DNA from: Aplectana chamaeleonis | Lineage: Eukaryota; Nematoda; Chromadorea; Rhabditida; Cosmocercidae | Assembly: GCA_029168955.1 (NCBI GenBank) | Contig: JAPDOI010000420.1 | Location: 201,001 to 265,000, forward strand | DNA length: 64,000 nt | Direction: 5' to 3' | Shown: positions 42,810 to 54,499 of the stretch, one piece after another | Numbering within the stretch: position 1 is the first letter of the stretch | Layout of the letters: each line of letters opens with the position of its first letter | The notes under the pieces: model-generated | Told to the model about the DNA's origin: nothing | Databases searched by the model: none | The model's input: the letters and a program-made list of their open reading frames with translations, nothing else | Made by a program: the position numbers and the translations under genes

Positions 42810-44260
42810 ATACTCTTCCTATAGGAAAGAGAATTCTAGTACCTACGAATTTGCAAAACTCCACGATCGCACTTCCTAACCCTTTTCCTGATCTAATCTG
42901 ACTTTCAGCTGCGCCTAGCTACATAGCTTACCCAAGGTGATTACGGAAAAGGTAGCTGAAGCTCGAGTGGATTTTAGTCACAAGGTAAGCTACAGCTGCT
43001 ATCCACGGGAAAAAGGGCGAAATTGGCAACGTGGACAACTACATAAAACGTCTTCCGGCCACAACTCGCCTCAAAGTCCTCTGTTTTCAATTTTGAAAGG
43101 ACCAAGATGATCGTCGTTACACGATCTATCCAACAGTATGGAATGATTTTGGGATTTCCCATTGGAAACCCATTCCGACTTGAGGTATAGTTTGTTCTGA
43201 ATCTGATAATGATATCACATGATCGCGTGCCCGTCCATCTAAACAGGTTGTCAGCGATCTCTAGCATTGTCAAAAAAATTGACCTCGAAAAATAAAACTT
43301 CTCCTGAATTTTGCAAAACATCTTGACGTGATTGATTGGATCGCGACACGCTGAACTTTTCGGAGTTCAAAAAACGCAAAACGGTGGATTTTGAAGCAAA
43401 TTGTGGTAGGAGGACGCTTTAGTTGCCTACTGTGGCGATTTCGCCCCCATTTTCCCTTGGATAGCAGCGGTATTGTATTTTTGGCTCCAGACGGATGGAG
43501 CCCTACCAATTAATGATTCTCAGTGAAATTTTCTCCTATTGAATCAGACATTCATACACATCATCAGAGTAAGTCCTTCAATTCATCACCATTATTGATA
43601 ATTCCTAACACCTGGACTTTTTCTCACGAAAAAAGCGTGTCACAGCTTTTTCCGCAAATTCATAATGTTCCTGGTGCACGTAAGACTCCAATATGTAATT
43701 AGTCTTCCCATTAATTTGAAGTAAAAACGTTCACGACATCTATGGTCACTTCAGTTAATTCTATATGCCATGAGTGATATACTTAAATGCATGCTTCAGC
43801 GGACGGAAGCTGTTGTTAGTTGGCAAAGAATGACGATTTATCCTGGTAGAAATCGTAGCGACAAAATCTCACAAGGGAGGACCCTCCGGGAAAGGAGACG
43901 TCCCGAAAAAAGTTCCTCTGAGAGTTGTTTGGGATGGAGAGAGTAACATTACTGTATGTTGGGTTTTCCCCACGGGCCTTCCGATAGTTCAAAAAAAAAA
44001 GAGAAAAAGCCATACGAAACACCCTGTGGCTTCTTAATCGTAGCAGCAGGAGTGACTTCATGTGCTCAGCACACATTTTGTTACAACAAAATTTCCCTAT
44101 GCAAGGTCTGACGGCCTGATTTTGGCCCATTCGTGAGATAAAAGCCGTGCTCACTGTGTATTCCATTCCTCTATTCGCTTGATTGAAGTTGCCACGACCA
44201 GCGAGCAGGGATGGGTAAGCGGCTAACGCTGCTGAATACTAACAAGGGAACCATAACAGG
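42810..44260. other. Gene B intron, two unrecognised minus-strand frames
   Basis: Minus-strand frames of 115 (42974-43321) and 116 codons (43816-44166) have ordinary composition but no motif I recognise and no matching neighbouring exon. They may be chance or remains of old transposons. Confidence 0.3.
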
Positions 44261-44269
44261 TTTTAGTGA

Positions 44270-44680
44270 CCATTCAAAATGAAATGTACTTTTATAGAAC
44301 CATTTTCGGACGCAAATTCCGAATATGCCCATCGCAGCTGCCTAGACCCACTCTGGAAAAAGTTATAGGCATTTTTTCTCTGATTTTCGTGCCTATTGTA
44401 CCCTCCTAAAAGCGCATTATTTTTACGAAAATCCGGAAACGGACCTCAAAACCGTGTTCAGCGCCCAAAGCTACCCCACTAAGCAAAGTTTGGTGGAAGG
44501 AACATTTCCCAAACTTTGCGCAGACTAACAGCGTGTTGGACTTCACGGATTTTCGGTTGGGCGTTTATTTATACCAATTAGAGGGCTCTCGAAGCGTTTT
44601 AGAAAAATATTCCAGATTCGATTAAAAATTCGCTCTGGGGTTAATTTGAGGTTTGTAAGCGACGAAGGAATGCTGGGGTT
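44270..44680. repeat. Diverged dispersed repeat shared with 16380-17060
   Basis: GAAAATCCGGAAACGGACCT and GTGTTCAGCGCCCAAAG match 16643-16687 on the same strand. Confidence 0.5.
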
Positions 44681-44689
44681 TTTAGGTTT

Positions 44690-45335
44690 CTTTTTCATAC
44701 TTTACTTGCTTTTTCCAACCCTATTGTATTTATAATTTCTGTCGCGTGCACTCTGCAGTATAGAAGAATTTCCATTTTTTATTCGAAAATTATTCTTCTC
44801 ACCTTCTTGTGCTAACATTTCGGATTCATTGAGAATATTGTAACGTGAGCACCTTCTTCTCTTTGTATTATCTTCCTAGAGTAAAGGAAAACAATTTTTT
44901 TGAACACATAAAAGTCGTTTGCGAATCATAATAGATATAAAAAGCATTGCCATTGTAGGAAGCGAAGTGACGAACCCTTTTTGAACACTATGATCAAGAC
45001 CGCAGTATTCATTTTCAGAAGGCGACAATCAGTGGTCCAATACATGTGCTAATTCTTCATCGAAAACTACTAAACTTGACTCGATCAAGCAGATTTTTCT
45101 TTCGATTTTCGGGAGTTCGAGGGTGAATGAGTGAGTATATGACGAAAAAAGGCTGAAAAAGAGAAAAAAGCGATTGATCACCCGGTCAAAGTTTTTTAAT
45201 CAAATCAAAACCAGCTGGGGGTGTTTGCCAGTGCTTGATTGCGGCCACGGCCTACCCCCGCGTTGAGAGGCGCACAGCAGCGGGAACGCGCGCTCTCGCA
45301 AGGTATGGACACTGCCTCGCAGCAACTTCGTCTGA
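44690..45335. other. Gene B intron, nothing recognised
   Basis: No supported feature. Confidence 0.4.
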
Positions 45336-45337
45336 GC

Positions 45338-45445
45338 CGTCGTTTATACTTCTGCCGCTGGGCGGCGAAGTGCAATCCTGTAATTTTGATCACGCGGCGC
45401 GGCACGATCGATACCTTAGAATCGTGCTTCGCCGCAGGGTACGGC
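45338..45445. mobile_element. Truncated GTCGTTTATACTTCCGCCG MITE
   Basis: GCCGTCGTTTATACTTCTGC, GGCGGCGAAGTGCAATCCTG at the left. The right terminus is missing beyond CTTCGCCGCAGGGTACGG. Confidence 0.6.
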
Positions 45446-45479
45446 ACGAGGTGTGAGGCCTCACAGTGGTGGGTCTGAT

Positions 45480-46310
45480 TTCCGGTGATCTGGGGAGAGG
45501 GGGGGGGCTGAGAGATTAAAAATCGGAAATTTCACACTGCCAATTAGGCCGGCACCCCCCTCCCCCCCGGTCGTCGTCGTCTGTTTCGCCATGAAAATTA
45601 GCACTATTATTATTATCATAAGAATGGAATGCGATGTAATGAAAACTTTAATAATTATTTTGAGGTTGAAATGTTAAAATTATATAGTTTTTTTCAGGAG
45701 TTAATCACATAAAGGAGGATGTGAAAGTGAGCATGCACGGCATGTTTATTGAATTGTGGGTTTTATTATTAACTGATATATGTTCATGAATAAGTGTTTT
45801 AGTGAATTTCGTTTTTTGTAATAAATAATGTTGGTAAATGATCGTTTGTAAATAATGACATATTAAGTGAAACCAGTGCAGAGATATTTAAACTCCATGC
45901 TAAGGGGGAAGGGGGGGGGGGAGGAGAACACCCAGTAGAGAAGCTTGGTGAACATTTAAACCAGTTATATCATGAGGAAACTACGGAGCCTAGCTTGAAC
46001 AGAAAATGAACAAATGGCTCGGACGTACGGATGACGTGAAAATGGAAGAGGTTTAATTAATGGAAGGGAAACGTGAGAGTTATTCGGTGGCGGATAAATG
46101 ACGTACATATGGTGTATTTGCAGTACACCCCTTGGAGAAAAAGTTGGTGTAATGGATTTGAACCGAGGCAATGAGAACTGTACTTAGGCCTAAACGGTGG
46201 ACTATACACCTGTGCTACAACACAGAAAATTTCATGTCGGACGGTTGATGCGGAGGGTGGGTGAGATCGAAAAAAGTACGTCTTGATGTGATAGAAATAA
46301 AAAAAATTAT
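45480..46310. other. Gene B intron, nothing recognised
   Basis: G-rich homopolymers near 45500 and 45915. A tRNA-like sequence was considered and rejected. Confidence 0.4.
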
Positions 46311-46319
46311 TTTCCCACC

Positions 46320-46802
46320 TATACAGAAATGATTTTTGGTACATTTGCACCATTTTGGGACCTACTTTTTTGGTGCCAAATTTTTTTTTACAAAATTTGT
46401 CTATACTAAAATTATTATAACATTCTTTGTTAATGAGACTTACCCATGAAACTGTTATTGGGTAAGGGTTAGGTCCGGGGAAGTAGTCTTAGGTTCTTCA
46501 CAGCCCCAGGGAAGTGCTTTCTTGAAAAAATTGCCAGGTGTGAGGGAATCGTCGAATTTGTCGTTCCCTCACACCTCGCAATTTCTTTGAAAAAGCCCTT
46601 CCCTGGGGCTGTGATGTACCTTAGACTACTACCCCGGACCTTAACCTTACCCAGTCACAGATTCAAGGGTAAATCTTTTTTTACAAAAATTTAGTAAAGA
46701 AAAATCTGAAAAAAAAAGAAAAAAAAGAAGAAAAAAATTTTTGGTACCAACAAAGTAGTTCCCAAAATGTTGCAAATGTTCTAAAAATCATTTCTGTATT
46801 GA
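46320..46802. mobile_element. Foldback element with ~80-bp outer arms and a near-perfect inner hairpin
   Basis: Outer arms: ATACAGAAATGATTTTTGGT (left) and ATCATTTCTGTAT (right) with matching TTTGCAxCATTTTGGGA. Inner hairpin 46459-46652: GGGTAAGGGTTAGGTCCGGG, CACAGCCCCAGGGAAG and CAGGTGTGAGGGAA are each repeated in inverse on the other side of a loop near 46555. Confidence 0.85.
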
Positions 46803-46864
46803 AGTCCAAAATAGTTGCGGCGGGGGGGGGTCTGACTACTCTTGGAACCTCACACACCCCGTGC

Positions 46865-47170
46865 CAAACCCTGCTTCGCCGCTCGGTGGCGGAAGTATTA
46901 AAGGTATGGTATACTTTTGCGACACGCGGTCGCGTCGCTCTGCACAGCGACAGCGACCGCCTCCTATCCTTTAAATCTGTCGCTGTCGCATTGCACTGCA
47001 CAGCGACAGTGGTAGGGACAGGCTATGGCGCAGTTGCAGTATGTCAGACCTACGCGACATCTGTTCCTACGACGACCGTTGCTCAGATGCGGGTCCCGCC
47101 ACGATTTGTGTTAGATTGCATGCCTGTCGCTCATTACAGCGACAAAGTACTCTATAGGCCTTAGCAACGC
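46865..47170. repeat. GCGACAG-rich short repeats
   Basis: CACAGCGACAG occurs twice (46955, 46999) with related GTCGCTGTCGC (inverse). Similar words occur at 7006-7030 (GCGACGCGCGACAGCGACAG), suggesting a shared small element. No ends were resolved. Confidence 0.4.
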
Positions 47171-47174
47171 CTAG

Positions 47175-47365
47175 GGATGTTTCGTACGACGAGTGTCACC
47201 TCGAAGTAGACAGTTCCGACGGCATATCACACCTATTGGAAGGTGCACATCCCCCCATGAGTAGGAAGATGTGCAATTCCTCGCATCCAATGTTGGATGC
47301 GTAGAAGCTGCACATCTCCCCACTCACAGGGAGATGAGCACCCTTCTATAAGTGAGATATGATCA
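47175..47365. repeat. Short imperfect inverted repeats
   Basis: GGTGCACATCCCCCCATGAG, GCATCCAATGTTGGATGC (perfect palindrome) and GCACATCTCCCCACTCAC. A small hairpin-forming repeat of unknown family. Confidence 0.5.
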
Positions 47366-47529
47366 CCCGAACCGTCTAGGTCGAGCTTTCCCTACTTGTC
47401 GACACATTCTCGGTAATAGTTGCTGTGCGCGGCCCTGTGGTCGCGTCGTACACAGCGCGGCTAGCATCGAAGCGCTCTCTCGTCCTGATAGGGGCGAGAG
47501 GTTGAGACGGCAGCAGTCTTGAATGTGTG

Positions 47530-47660
47530 GGGTTATTTGGGGACGTATTAATAAGACCAGCGGCGTCGGCCGGCTGACGCCGGCCTCTGCCGCTAGGGCC
47601 CGGCTGCGCCGGCCCATTTGCCGGCTTCGCCGGCATATTGGGTATAAGGCAAATAATTCG
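47530..47660. repeat. GCCGGC-rich palindromic cluster
   Basis: Repeated GCCGGC words (GTCGGCCGGCTGACGCCGGC, TGCGCCGGCCCATTTGCCGG, CTTCGCCGGCATATTGGG) in otherwise AT-rich DNA. Nothing further assigned. Confidence 0.5.
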
Positions 47661-48138
47661 GTGCTTTCTTTCTTCCTGCGCCGGCCCATAAGCTGGTTAA
47701 GGCGGCAACACTTAAACATGGGAAATCACAAAGCATTCCAAACCTTGCTACGCCCGTTTACCTCCTTATCTGTACCGTGACACACCGGTCGTTCTTCCGT
47801 TTTATAAGATCCTGAACTGGCCTCTGATTTATCTTAATTTTTGTCATGATAAGGACAACCGCTGTTTGGAATTTACTAAACGTTTTCATGATCAACCGAC
47901 ACCCTGCTACTTTTATTGGCAAATGAAGTAGAATGATGTTTGTGTTTCATGGATGCAGATTTTGATTAACTCTTATTTTCATCGTATATAAACCCGATTT
48001 AGAAAAGTTAGTGCATATAAACAGCTAAGCAGTTGAATTGAGTGGTGAAGGGTAGGGGAGCTGAAGAAAGGAGTGGTGTACGCTCTCTTTTAGACGCACA
48101 TAGTGATTCTGAAGTAATGCGTTCTCTCTCTCTTGAGT

Positions 48139-51100
48139 CTCACACGTTTTCTGCGGCGTCCAACGCTTCCTTTTGGGTCTCACACACTTCCTACGGCGCG
48201 ATCTCCCTCGGGTCTCACACATTTTATGCGGCGCCCCTCGCACTCCCACTTGGGTCCCGCACACTTTCTACGGCGACCGGCGCTCTCCGCACTTGGTTCC
48301 CGCACACTTTCTACGGCGTCCGGCGCACTCTCACTCGGGTCCCGCACACTTTCTACGGCGTCCGGCGCACTCTCACTCGGGTCCCGCACACTTTCTACGG
48401 CGTCCGGCGCATTCTCACTGGGGTCCCGCACACACTTTATACGGCGTCCGGCACACTCTCACTCGGGTCCCGCACACTTTCTACGGCGTCCGCCGCACTC
48501 TCACTCGGGTCCCGCACCCTTTCTACGGCGTCCAGCGCACTCTCACTCGGGTCCCGCACACTTTCTACGGCGTCCGGCGCACTCTCACTCGGGTCCCGCA
48601 CACTTTCTACGGCGTCCGGCGCACTCTCACTCGGGTCCCGCACACTTTCTACGGCGTCCGGCGCACTCTCACTCGGGTTCCGCACACATTATACGGCGTC
48701 CTGCGCACTCCCACTTGGGTCCCGCACACTTTATACGGCGTCCGGCGCACTCTCACTCGGGTCCCGCACACTTTCTACGGCGACCGGCGCACTCCCACTT
48801 GGGTCCCGCACACTTTATACGGCGTCCGGCGCACTCTCACTCGGGTCCCGCACACTTTCTACGGCGTCCGGCGCACTCTCACTCGGGTCCCGCACACTTT
48901 CTACGGCGTCCGGCGCACTCTCACTCGGGTCCCGCACACTTTCTACGGCGTCCGGCGCACTCTCACTCGGGTCCCGCACACTTTCTACGGCGTCCGGCGC
49001 ACTCTCACTCGGGTCCCGCACACTTTCTACGGCGTCCGGCGCACTCTCACTCGGGTCCCGCACACTTTCTACGGCGTCCGGCGCCCTCCCACTTGGGTCC
49101 CGCACACATTATACGGCGTCCTGCGCACTCCCACTTGGGTCCCGCACACTTTCTACGGCGGCCGGCGCATTCTCACTCTGGTCCCGCACACTTTCTACGG
49201 CGTCCGGCGCACTCTCACTCGGGTCCCGCACACTTCCTACGGCGTTCAGCGCACTCCCACTTGGGTCCCGCACACTTCCTACGGCGTTCAGCGCACTCCC
49301 ACTTGGGTCCCGCACACTTTATGCGGCGTCCTGCGCACTCCCACTTGGATCCCGCACACTTTATACGGCGTACTGCGCACTCCCACTTGGATCCCGCACA
49401 CTTTCTACGACGTCCTGCGCATTCCCACGTGAAACCAGCCCATTTCCTACGGCGCCCTGCGTACTCCCACTTAGATCACGCACACTTTCTACGGCGTCCG
49501 GTGCTCTACCACTTGGATCCCGCACACTTTCAATAGCGTTCGGCGTTCTCCCACTTGGATCCCGCACACTTTCTCTGGCGTCCGGCGCTCTCCCACTTGG
49601 GTCCCGCACACATTCTACGGCGTCTAGCGCACTACCATTTGGATCCCGTACATTTTCTACGGCGCCCTGCGCACTCCCACTTGTGTCCCGCACACTTTCT
49701 ACGGCGGCCGGCGCACTCTCACTCGGGTCCCGCACACTTTCTACGGCGTCCGGCGCGCTCCCACTTGGGTCCCGCACACTTTCTACAGCGTCCTGCGCAC
49801 TCCCACTTGGGTCCCGCACACTTCCTACGGCGTTCAGCGCACTCCCACTTGGGTCCCGCACACTTCCTACGGCGTTCAGCGCACTCCCACTTCGATCCCG
49901 CACACTTTCTACGACGTCCTGCGCATTCCCACGTGAAACCCGCCCACTTCCTACGGCGCCCTGCGCACTCCCACTTGGATCCCGCACACTTTCTACGGCG
50001 TCCGGCGCTCTACCACTTGGATCCCGCACACTTTCAATAGCGTTCGGCGTTCTCCCACTTGGATCCCGCACACTTTCTCTGGCGTCCGGCGCTCTCCCAC
50101 TTGGGTCCCGCACACATTCTACGGCGTCTAGCGCACTACCATTTGGATCCCGTACATTTTCTACGGCGCCCTGCGCACTCCCACTTGTGTCCCGCACACT
50201 TTCTACGACGTCCTGCGCATTCCCACGTGAAACCCGCCCACTTCCTACGGCGCCCTGCGCACTCCCACTTGGATCCCGCACACTTTCTACGGCGTCCGGC
50301 GCTCTACCACTTGGATCCCGCACACTTTCAATAGCGTTCGGCGTTCTCCCACTTGGATCCCGCACACTTTCTCTGGCGTCCGGCGCTCTCCCACTTGGGT
50401 CCCGCACACATTCTACGGCGTCTAGCGCACTACCATTTGGATCCCGTACATTTTCTACGGCGCCCTGCGCACTCCCACTTGGATCCCGCACACTTTCTAC
50501 GACGTCCTGCGCATTCCCACGTGAAACCCGCCCACTTCCTACGGCGCCCTGCGCACTCCCACTTGGATCCCGCACACTTTCTACGGCGTCCGGCGCTCTA
50601 CCACTTGGATCCCGCACACTTTCAATAGCGTTCGGCGTTCTCCCACTTGGATCCCGCACACTTTCTCTGGCGGTCGGCGCTCTCCCACTTGGGTCCCGCA
50701 CACATTCCTACGGCGTCTAGCGCACTACCATTTGGATCCCGTACATTTTCTACGGCGCCCTGCGCACTCCCACTTGTGTCCCGCACACTTTCTACGGCGG
50801 CCGGCGCACTCTCACTCGGGTCCCGCACACTTTCTACGGCGTCCGGCGCGCTCCCACTTGGGTCCCGCACACTTTCTACAGCGTCCTGCGCACTCCCACT
50901 TGGGTCCCGCACACTTCCTACGGCGTTCAGCGCACTCCCACTTGGGTCCCGCACACTTCCTACGGCGTTCAGCGCACTCCCACTTCGATCCCGCACACTT
51001 TCTACGACGTCCTGCGCATTCCCACGTGAAACCCGCCCACTTCCTACTGCGCCCTGCGCACTCCCACTTGGATCCCGCACACTTTCTACGGCGTCCGGCG

Positions 51101-52290
51101 CTCTACCACTTGGATCCCGCACACTTTCAATAGCGTTCGGCGTTCTCCCACTTGGATCCCGCACACTTTCTCTGGCGTCCGGCGCTCTCCCACTTGGGTC
51201 CCGCACACATTCTACGGCGTCTAGCGCACTACCATTTGGATCCCGTACATTTTCTACGGCGCCCTGCGCACTCCCACTTGTGTCCCGCACACTTTATACG
51301 GCGTACTGCGCACTCCCACTTGGATCCCGCACACTTTCTACGACGTCCTGCGCATTCCCACGTAAAACCCGCCCACTTCCTACGGCGCCCTGCGCACTCC
51401 CACTTAGATCACGCACACTTTCTACGGCGTCCGGTGCTCTACCACTTGGATCCCGCACACTTTCAATAGCGTTCGGCGTTCTCCCACTTGGATCCCGCAC
51501 ACTTTCTCTGGCGTCCGGCGCTCTCCCACTTGGGTCCCGCACACATTCTACGGCGTCTAGCGCACTACCATTTGGATCCCGTACATTTTCTACGGCGCCC
51601 TGCGCACTCCCACTTGGGTCCCGCACACTTTCTACGGCGTCCAGCGCACTCTCACTCGGGTCCCGCACACTTTCTACGGCGTCCGGCGCGCTCCCACTTG
51701 GGTCCCGCACACTTTCTACAGCGTCCTGCGCACTCCCACTTGGGTCCCGCACACTTCCTACGGCGTTCAGCGCACTCCCACTTGGGTCCCGCACACTTCC
51801 TACGGCGTTCAGCGCACTCCCACTTGGATCCCGCACACTTTCTACGACGTCCTGCGCATTCCCACGTGAAACCCGCCCACTTCCTACGGCGCCCTGCGCA
51901 CTCCCACTTGGATCCCGCACACTTTCTACGGCGTCCGGCGCTCTACCACTTGGATCCCGCACACTTTCAATAGCGTTCGGCGCTCTCCCACTTGGATCCC
52001 GCACACTTTCTCTGGCGTCCGGCGCTCTCCCACTTGGGTCCTGCACACATTCTACGGCGTCTAGCGCACTACCATTTGGATCCCGCACATTTTCTACGGC
52101 GCCCTGCGCACTCCCACTTGGGTCCTGTGAACTTTCTATGGCGTTCGGCGCACTCCCACTTGGGTCCCACACACATCCTACGGCGTCTGGCGCACTACAA
52201 TTCGGGTCCCGTACCCTTCCTATGATGTACTGCGCATCACTTCTTAGGTCCTGCACCCTTACCCTGACGTCCTGCACACTTTCTGAGCCC
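48139..52290. repeat. Minisatellite, 42-bp unit, about 98 copies, with higher-order repeats
   Basis: The unit is GGCGTCCGGCGCACTCTCAC followed by TCGGGTCCCGCACACTTTCT and AC. The first few units (48139-48290) and the last (52150-52290) are degenerate, and the middle is highly regular. A marker variant (TTCTCTGGCG) recurs at 504, 294, 294, 505, 336 and 504 bp, i.e. 12, 7, 7, 12(+1), 8 and 12 units, showing that blocks of several units were duplicated. As 42 is divisible by three and stops are rare, several frames stay open at once (14-residue periods such as GSRTLSTASGALPL forward and VRDPSGSAQDAVES reverse). A 1-bp insertion at about 50707 shifts every frame, so none runs through the array. 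It lies in the largest intron of gene B. I do not call it a gene. Confidence 0.95.
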
Positions 52291-52339
52291 ATCCCCGTTA
52301 GGTTGCCCGCCTTGAAAGGCAAGCCGAATAAACGGTCAA

Positions 52340-52400
52340 ACAAACACACAGAGAAACGCACACATACATACATACACACACACACGCACACACAAATTTA
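52340..52400 (+). repeat. CA-rich microsatellite
   Basis: ACACATACATACATACACAC then ACACACGCACACACAAA directly after the minisatellite. Confidence 0.8.
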
Positions 52401-52409
52401 CCAAAATAT

Positions 52410-53150
52410 ATATAGTAGGATTCTTTGTTTTTTCTTTGATGATTTTCATTCGTAGATCTTATGCACGATCTCGCTATGATATAACGATAATGATATGTTG
52501 GTTCAAGTTTTTATCGATTTCATTGATTTATTAAAGTTTTTATTTTATCTTGTTCTTTCCAATTAGTCGAGTTTTTTGCTGGGTGTCTTTATGTTTGCGT
52601 TTTTACAGTATTTGTAATACTTTGAAGAAAGTAGAAATGTTTTAGTAAAAAGTTGTATTGAGAGTTTAAATAATGTCTTTAGAGGTACAGTATAAGTTTA
52701 TCTTTAAGATCAGTGATTGGTGGCCGAATACATTTGCAAACTCATCAAAAACTACTGAACTTGGCTCGCTCGCGCAGAATTCATTTTGATTCTCTGGAGT
52801 TCGAAGGTGAATGAGTTTCTAAAAAAGTCGAAAAAAAAATCCCCCCCCCCTCCTGTTGATCCAAACAAAGCAGATTGAGGTAGACGGGTGTTAGATGCAG
52901 TAGCCAGCCGATTTTTACTTCTGAAAAACCAAAAGCACAGCCATGGTGGCCGCTTGAAAAGAATGCGCCCACTAATTTTTCTTGCTGTACCCATTTTTCG
53001 GTCTCCCGGAGGGTTCATAGAGAGAACCCAACATGCAGTAATGCTACTCTATCCATTCTTCACAACTCTCAGAAGGACTTTTTTGAGGAAGTCTCCTACC
53101 CAGAAGGGTCCTAACTTGTCAGTATGCTCTCGATAGACCGCATTTTTCGT
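52410..53150. other. Gene B intron, nothing recognised
   Basis: AT-rich up to 52750. The minus frame adjoining the next exon remains open for a further 33 codons past the donor, but I take the GTAACG donor as the exon end. Confidence 0.4.
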
Positions 53151-53153
53151 TAC

Positions 53154-53252
53154 CTGTCCCATTGCCGTGTATCCGAAAACATTCATGATCATTGTGCATG
53201 CATCATTACCGCAAGTGATTTGTACCAGCCATTGCAGCAGAAAATACATCGC
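53154..53252 (-). CDS. Gene B first recognised exon (loop before helix 2)
   Basis: 99 nt, AMYFLLQWLVQITCGNDACT, MIMNVFGYTAMGQ, between TATTTTTAG and GTAACG, phase 0 at both ends. It would supply the end of helix 1, a two-Cys extracellular loop and the lead-in to helix 2. Membership in gene B rests on shared strand, phase and hydrophobic pattern. It is separated from the next exon by 13.8 kb containing the minisatellite, so it could belong to another gene. Confidence 0.55.
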
Positions 53253-53259
53253 CTAAAAA

Positions 53260-53870
53260 TAATCCAGCTAAATGTGCAACCAACAGAAGTGTTAAGTATA
53301 CTACTTGAACTTCGAGACTGTCTCCACTAGGTGGCCTCAGAGCGGTTTTCAGGTACTTTTTCGTAAAGCTGAAGAGAATCGTCTACGCTGACGAGGAACA
53401 TAGGTATTTTGGCTACTTTACAGCGAGTCTGAAGTCCTGCTCGAATCAAGTTGGTTCGATTTCAAGTCGAGGCGACCACCGACACTGGTGTGATCTCAGA
53501 TCGCTCCCTAATGCGACGTCAAATCGCTTCGTCTTGTGTTTTCATAGATCTCACCGTTCACACGTTTCGGAGTTGCGTGCGGAAACTTGATAGCTACCGT
53601 TAATCACAAACTGTTGCGCTGATGGTTATGAAACGTGAGTAGGGCTTCAGTAGGAGCGCGTAGGACGTCACAGAACACCGTATACACACACCTACTAAGC
53701 CCCTACCCACGCTCCATGACGTCCTGCACACCTCATTAAAGCTTTTGACGCGTTCCGTGACGTCCTGTAAGCTTCTACTAGACTCAGACACTTGTCAGGT
53801 CCGACCACAGCTTGACCGCAAATGTGTGTCGGGTCGGACCCTTTAGCGTTGTGTCCTCACATACTCCCGA
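53260..53870. other. No feature recognised; GACGTCCTG words
   Basis: Contains GACGTCCTGCACAC and related words around 53660-53770, similar to degenerate final units of the minisatellite (52271-52285). The upstream exon of gene B should lie to the right of 53252, but none was found. Confidence 0.4.
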
Positions 53871-53884
53871 ACGAGGCGACGTGG

Positions 53885-53935
53885 GGGGGGGGAAAGAATA
53901 AATTCAATTCACCCCCCCCCCCCCCCCCCCCCCAA
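53885..53935. repeat. Poly-G and poly-C homopolymers
   Basis: A run of about 10 G is followed by a run of more than 20 C. Such runs are unreliable in assemblies. Confidence 0.8.
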
Positions 53936-54032
53936 CGTCGTCTCAGTAGGAGGAGGGTTTAGGACGGAGAGGGGTTCGACCTGGGACAATTCTGGGGTCG
54001 AACCCGTTGTTTCTGAGGAGTTCTGCACCCTG

Positions 54033-54187
54033 GGTGATGGTCGTAGTGTTTTGCAGTCGCAAGAGAGGCAGGGAAAGTCCGTGTTCCGCCCAATTATGCG
54101 CGTTGCTCCTCCCCCTTTCGTCCAATCGCGCGCGCCGCCCATCTCCCCAACTCTCTTGCGGCTGGAATGCACTATGACCATCACCCT
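54033..54187. mobile_element. MITE (GGGTGATGGTCGTA family), copy 2
   Basis: GGGTGATGGTCGTAGTGTTT ... CTCTCTTGCGGCTGGAATGC, ATGACCATCACCC. Same ends as 29307-29472. Confidence 0.8.
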
Positions 54188-54499
54188 TGCACCCTCTGCA
54201 TGGTGTCGCACATACACTCCTCTGGAGACTTACTCACACACTCGCGGGGGTCGGTGGCCGGTTGAGAGGAGTTGAACAGGTAGCGTGCTGCCGCTTGAAA
54301 CGAAGAAAGGGGCGGGAGAGGCCCGAAAACTCCCCCCATTCGTGCCGAAAACTCCGCGTGTCAACCTCCCACCGACCGTACAATGTCACGTCACAGTTGA
54401 CCCGTTCACACCGAAAACTCTGCCTAATCACCTCCCACCGACCACTCTGTGTGACGTCACACCCACGGGTATACACCAAAAGTTCCGCCTGATCACATC

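Larger units (their letters stand above)
31876..53252 (-). other. Gene B: four-helix MARVEL-type membrane protein, 5' end missing
   Basis: Five exons (53252-53154, 39315-39208, 37441-37352, 34337-34278, 32070-31876), all phase 0, encode about 183 residues. Order: a loop with two Cys after the end of a first hydrophobic segment, helix 2 (LFVLLILLLMSIICVLILVA), helix 3 (ALIGIVLFIIAGILGTWMAV), helix 4 (VFEFLMAILFIIDFLLQRRE), and a polar tail. The spacing and the E-F-L-x-A-I-L-F-x-x-D helix 4 resemble MARVEL-domain proteins of membrane apposition and vesicle trafficking. The exon carrying the start and first helix was not found. Introns are 1.9-13.8 kb and full of MITEs. Family assignment rests on topology and pattern only. 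Confidence 0.65.

Noticed and set aside
46150..46235. tRNA-like sequence on the minus strand (TAGCACAGGTGTATAGTC, GGTTCAAATCC, then a T run)
   Set aside because: The T-arm stem and acceptor stem have mismatches and the anticodon arm cannot be placed. At best it is a decayed tRNA or a SINE piece.
48042..52455. Long repetitive open frames (892, 602, 467 and 446 codons) as a secreted or structural repeat protein
   Set aside because: They are by-products of a 42-bp satellite without stops. Several frames on both strands are equally open, and a 1-bp insertion splits them all.
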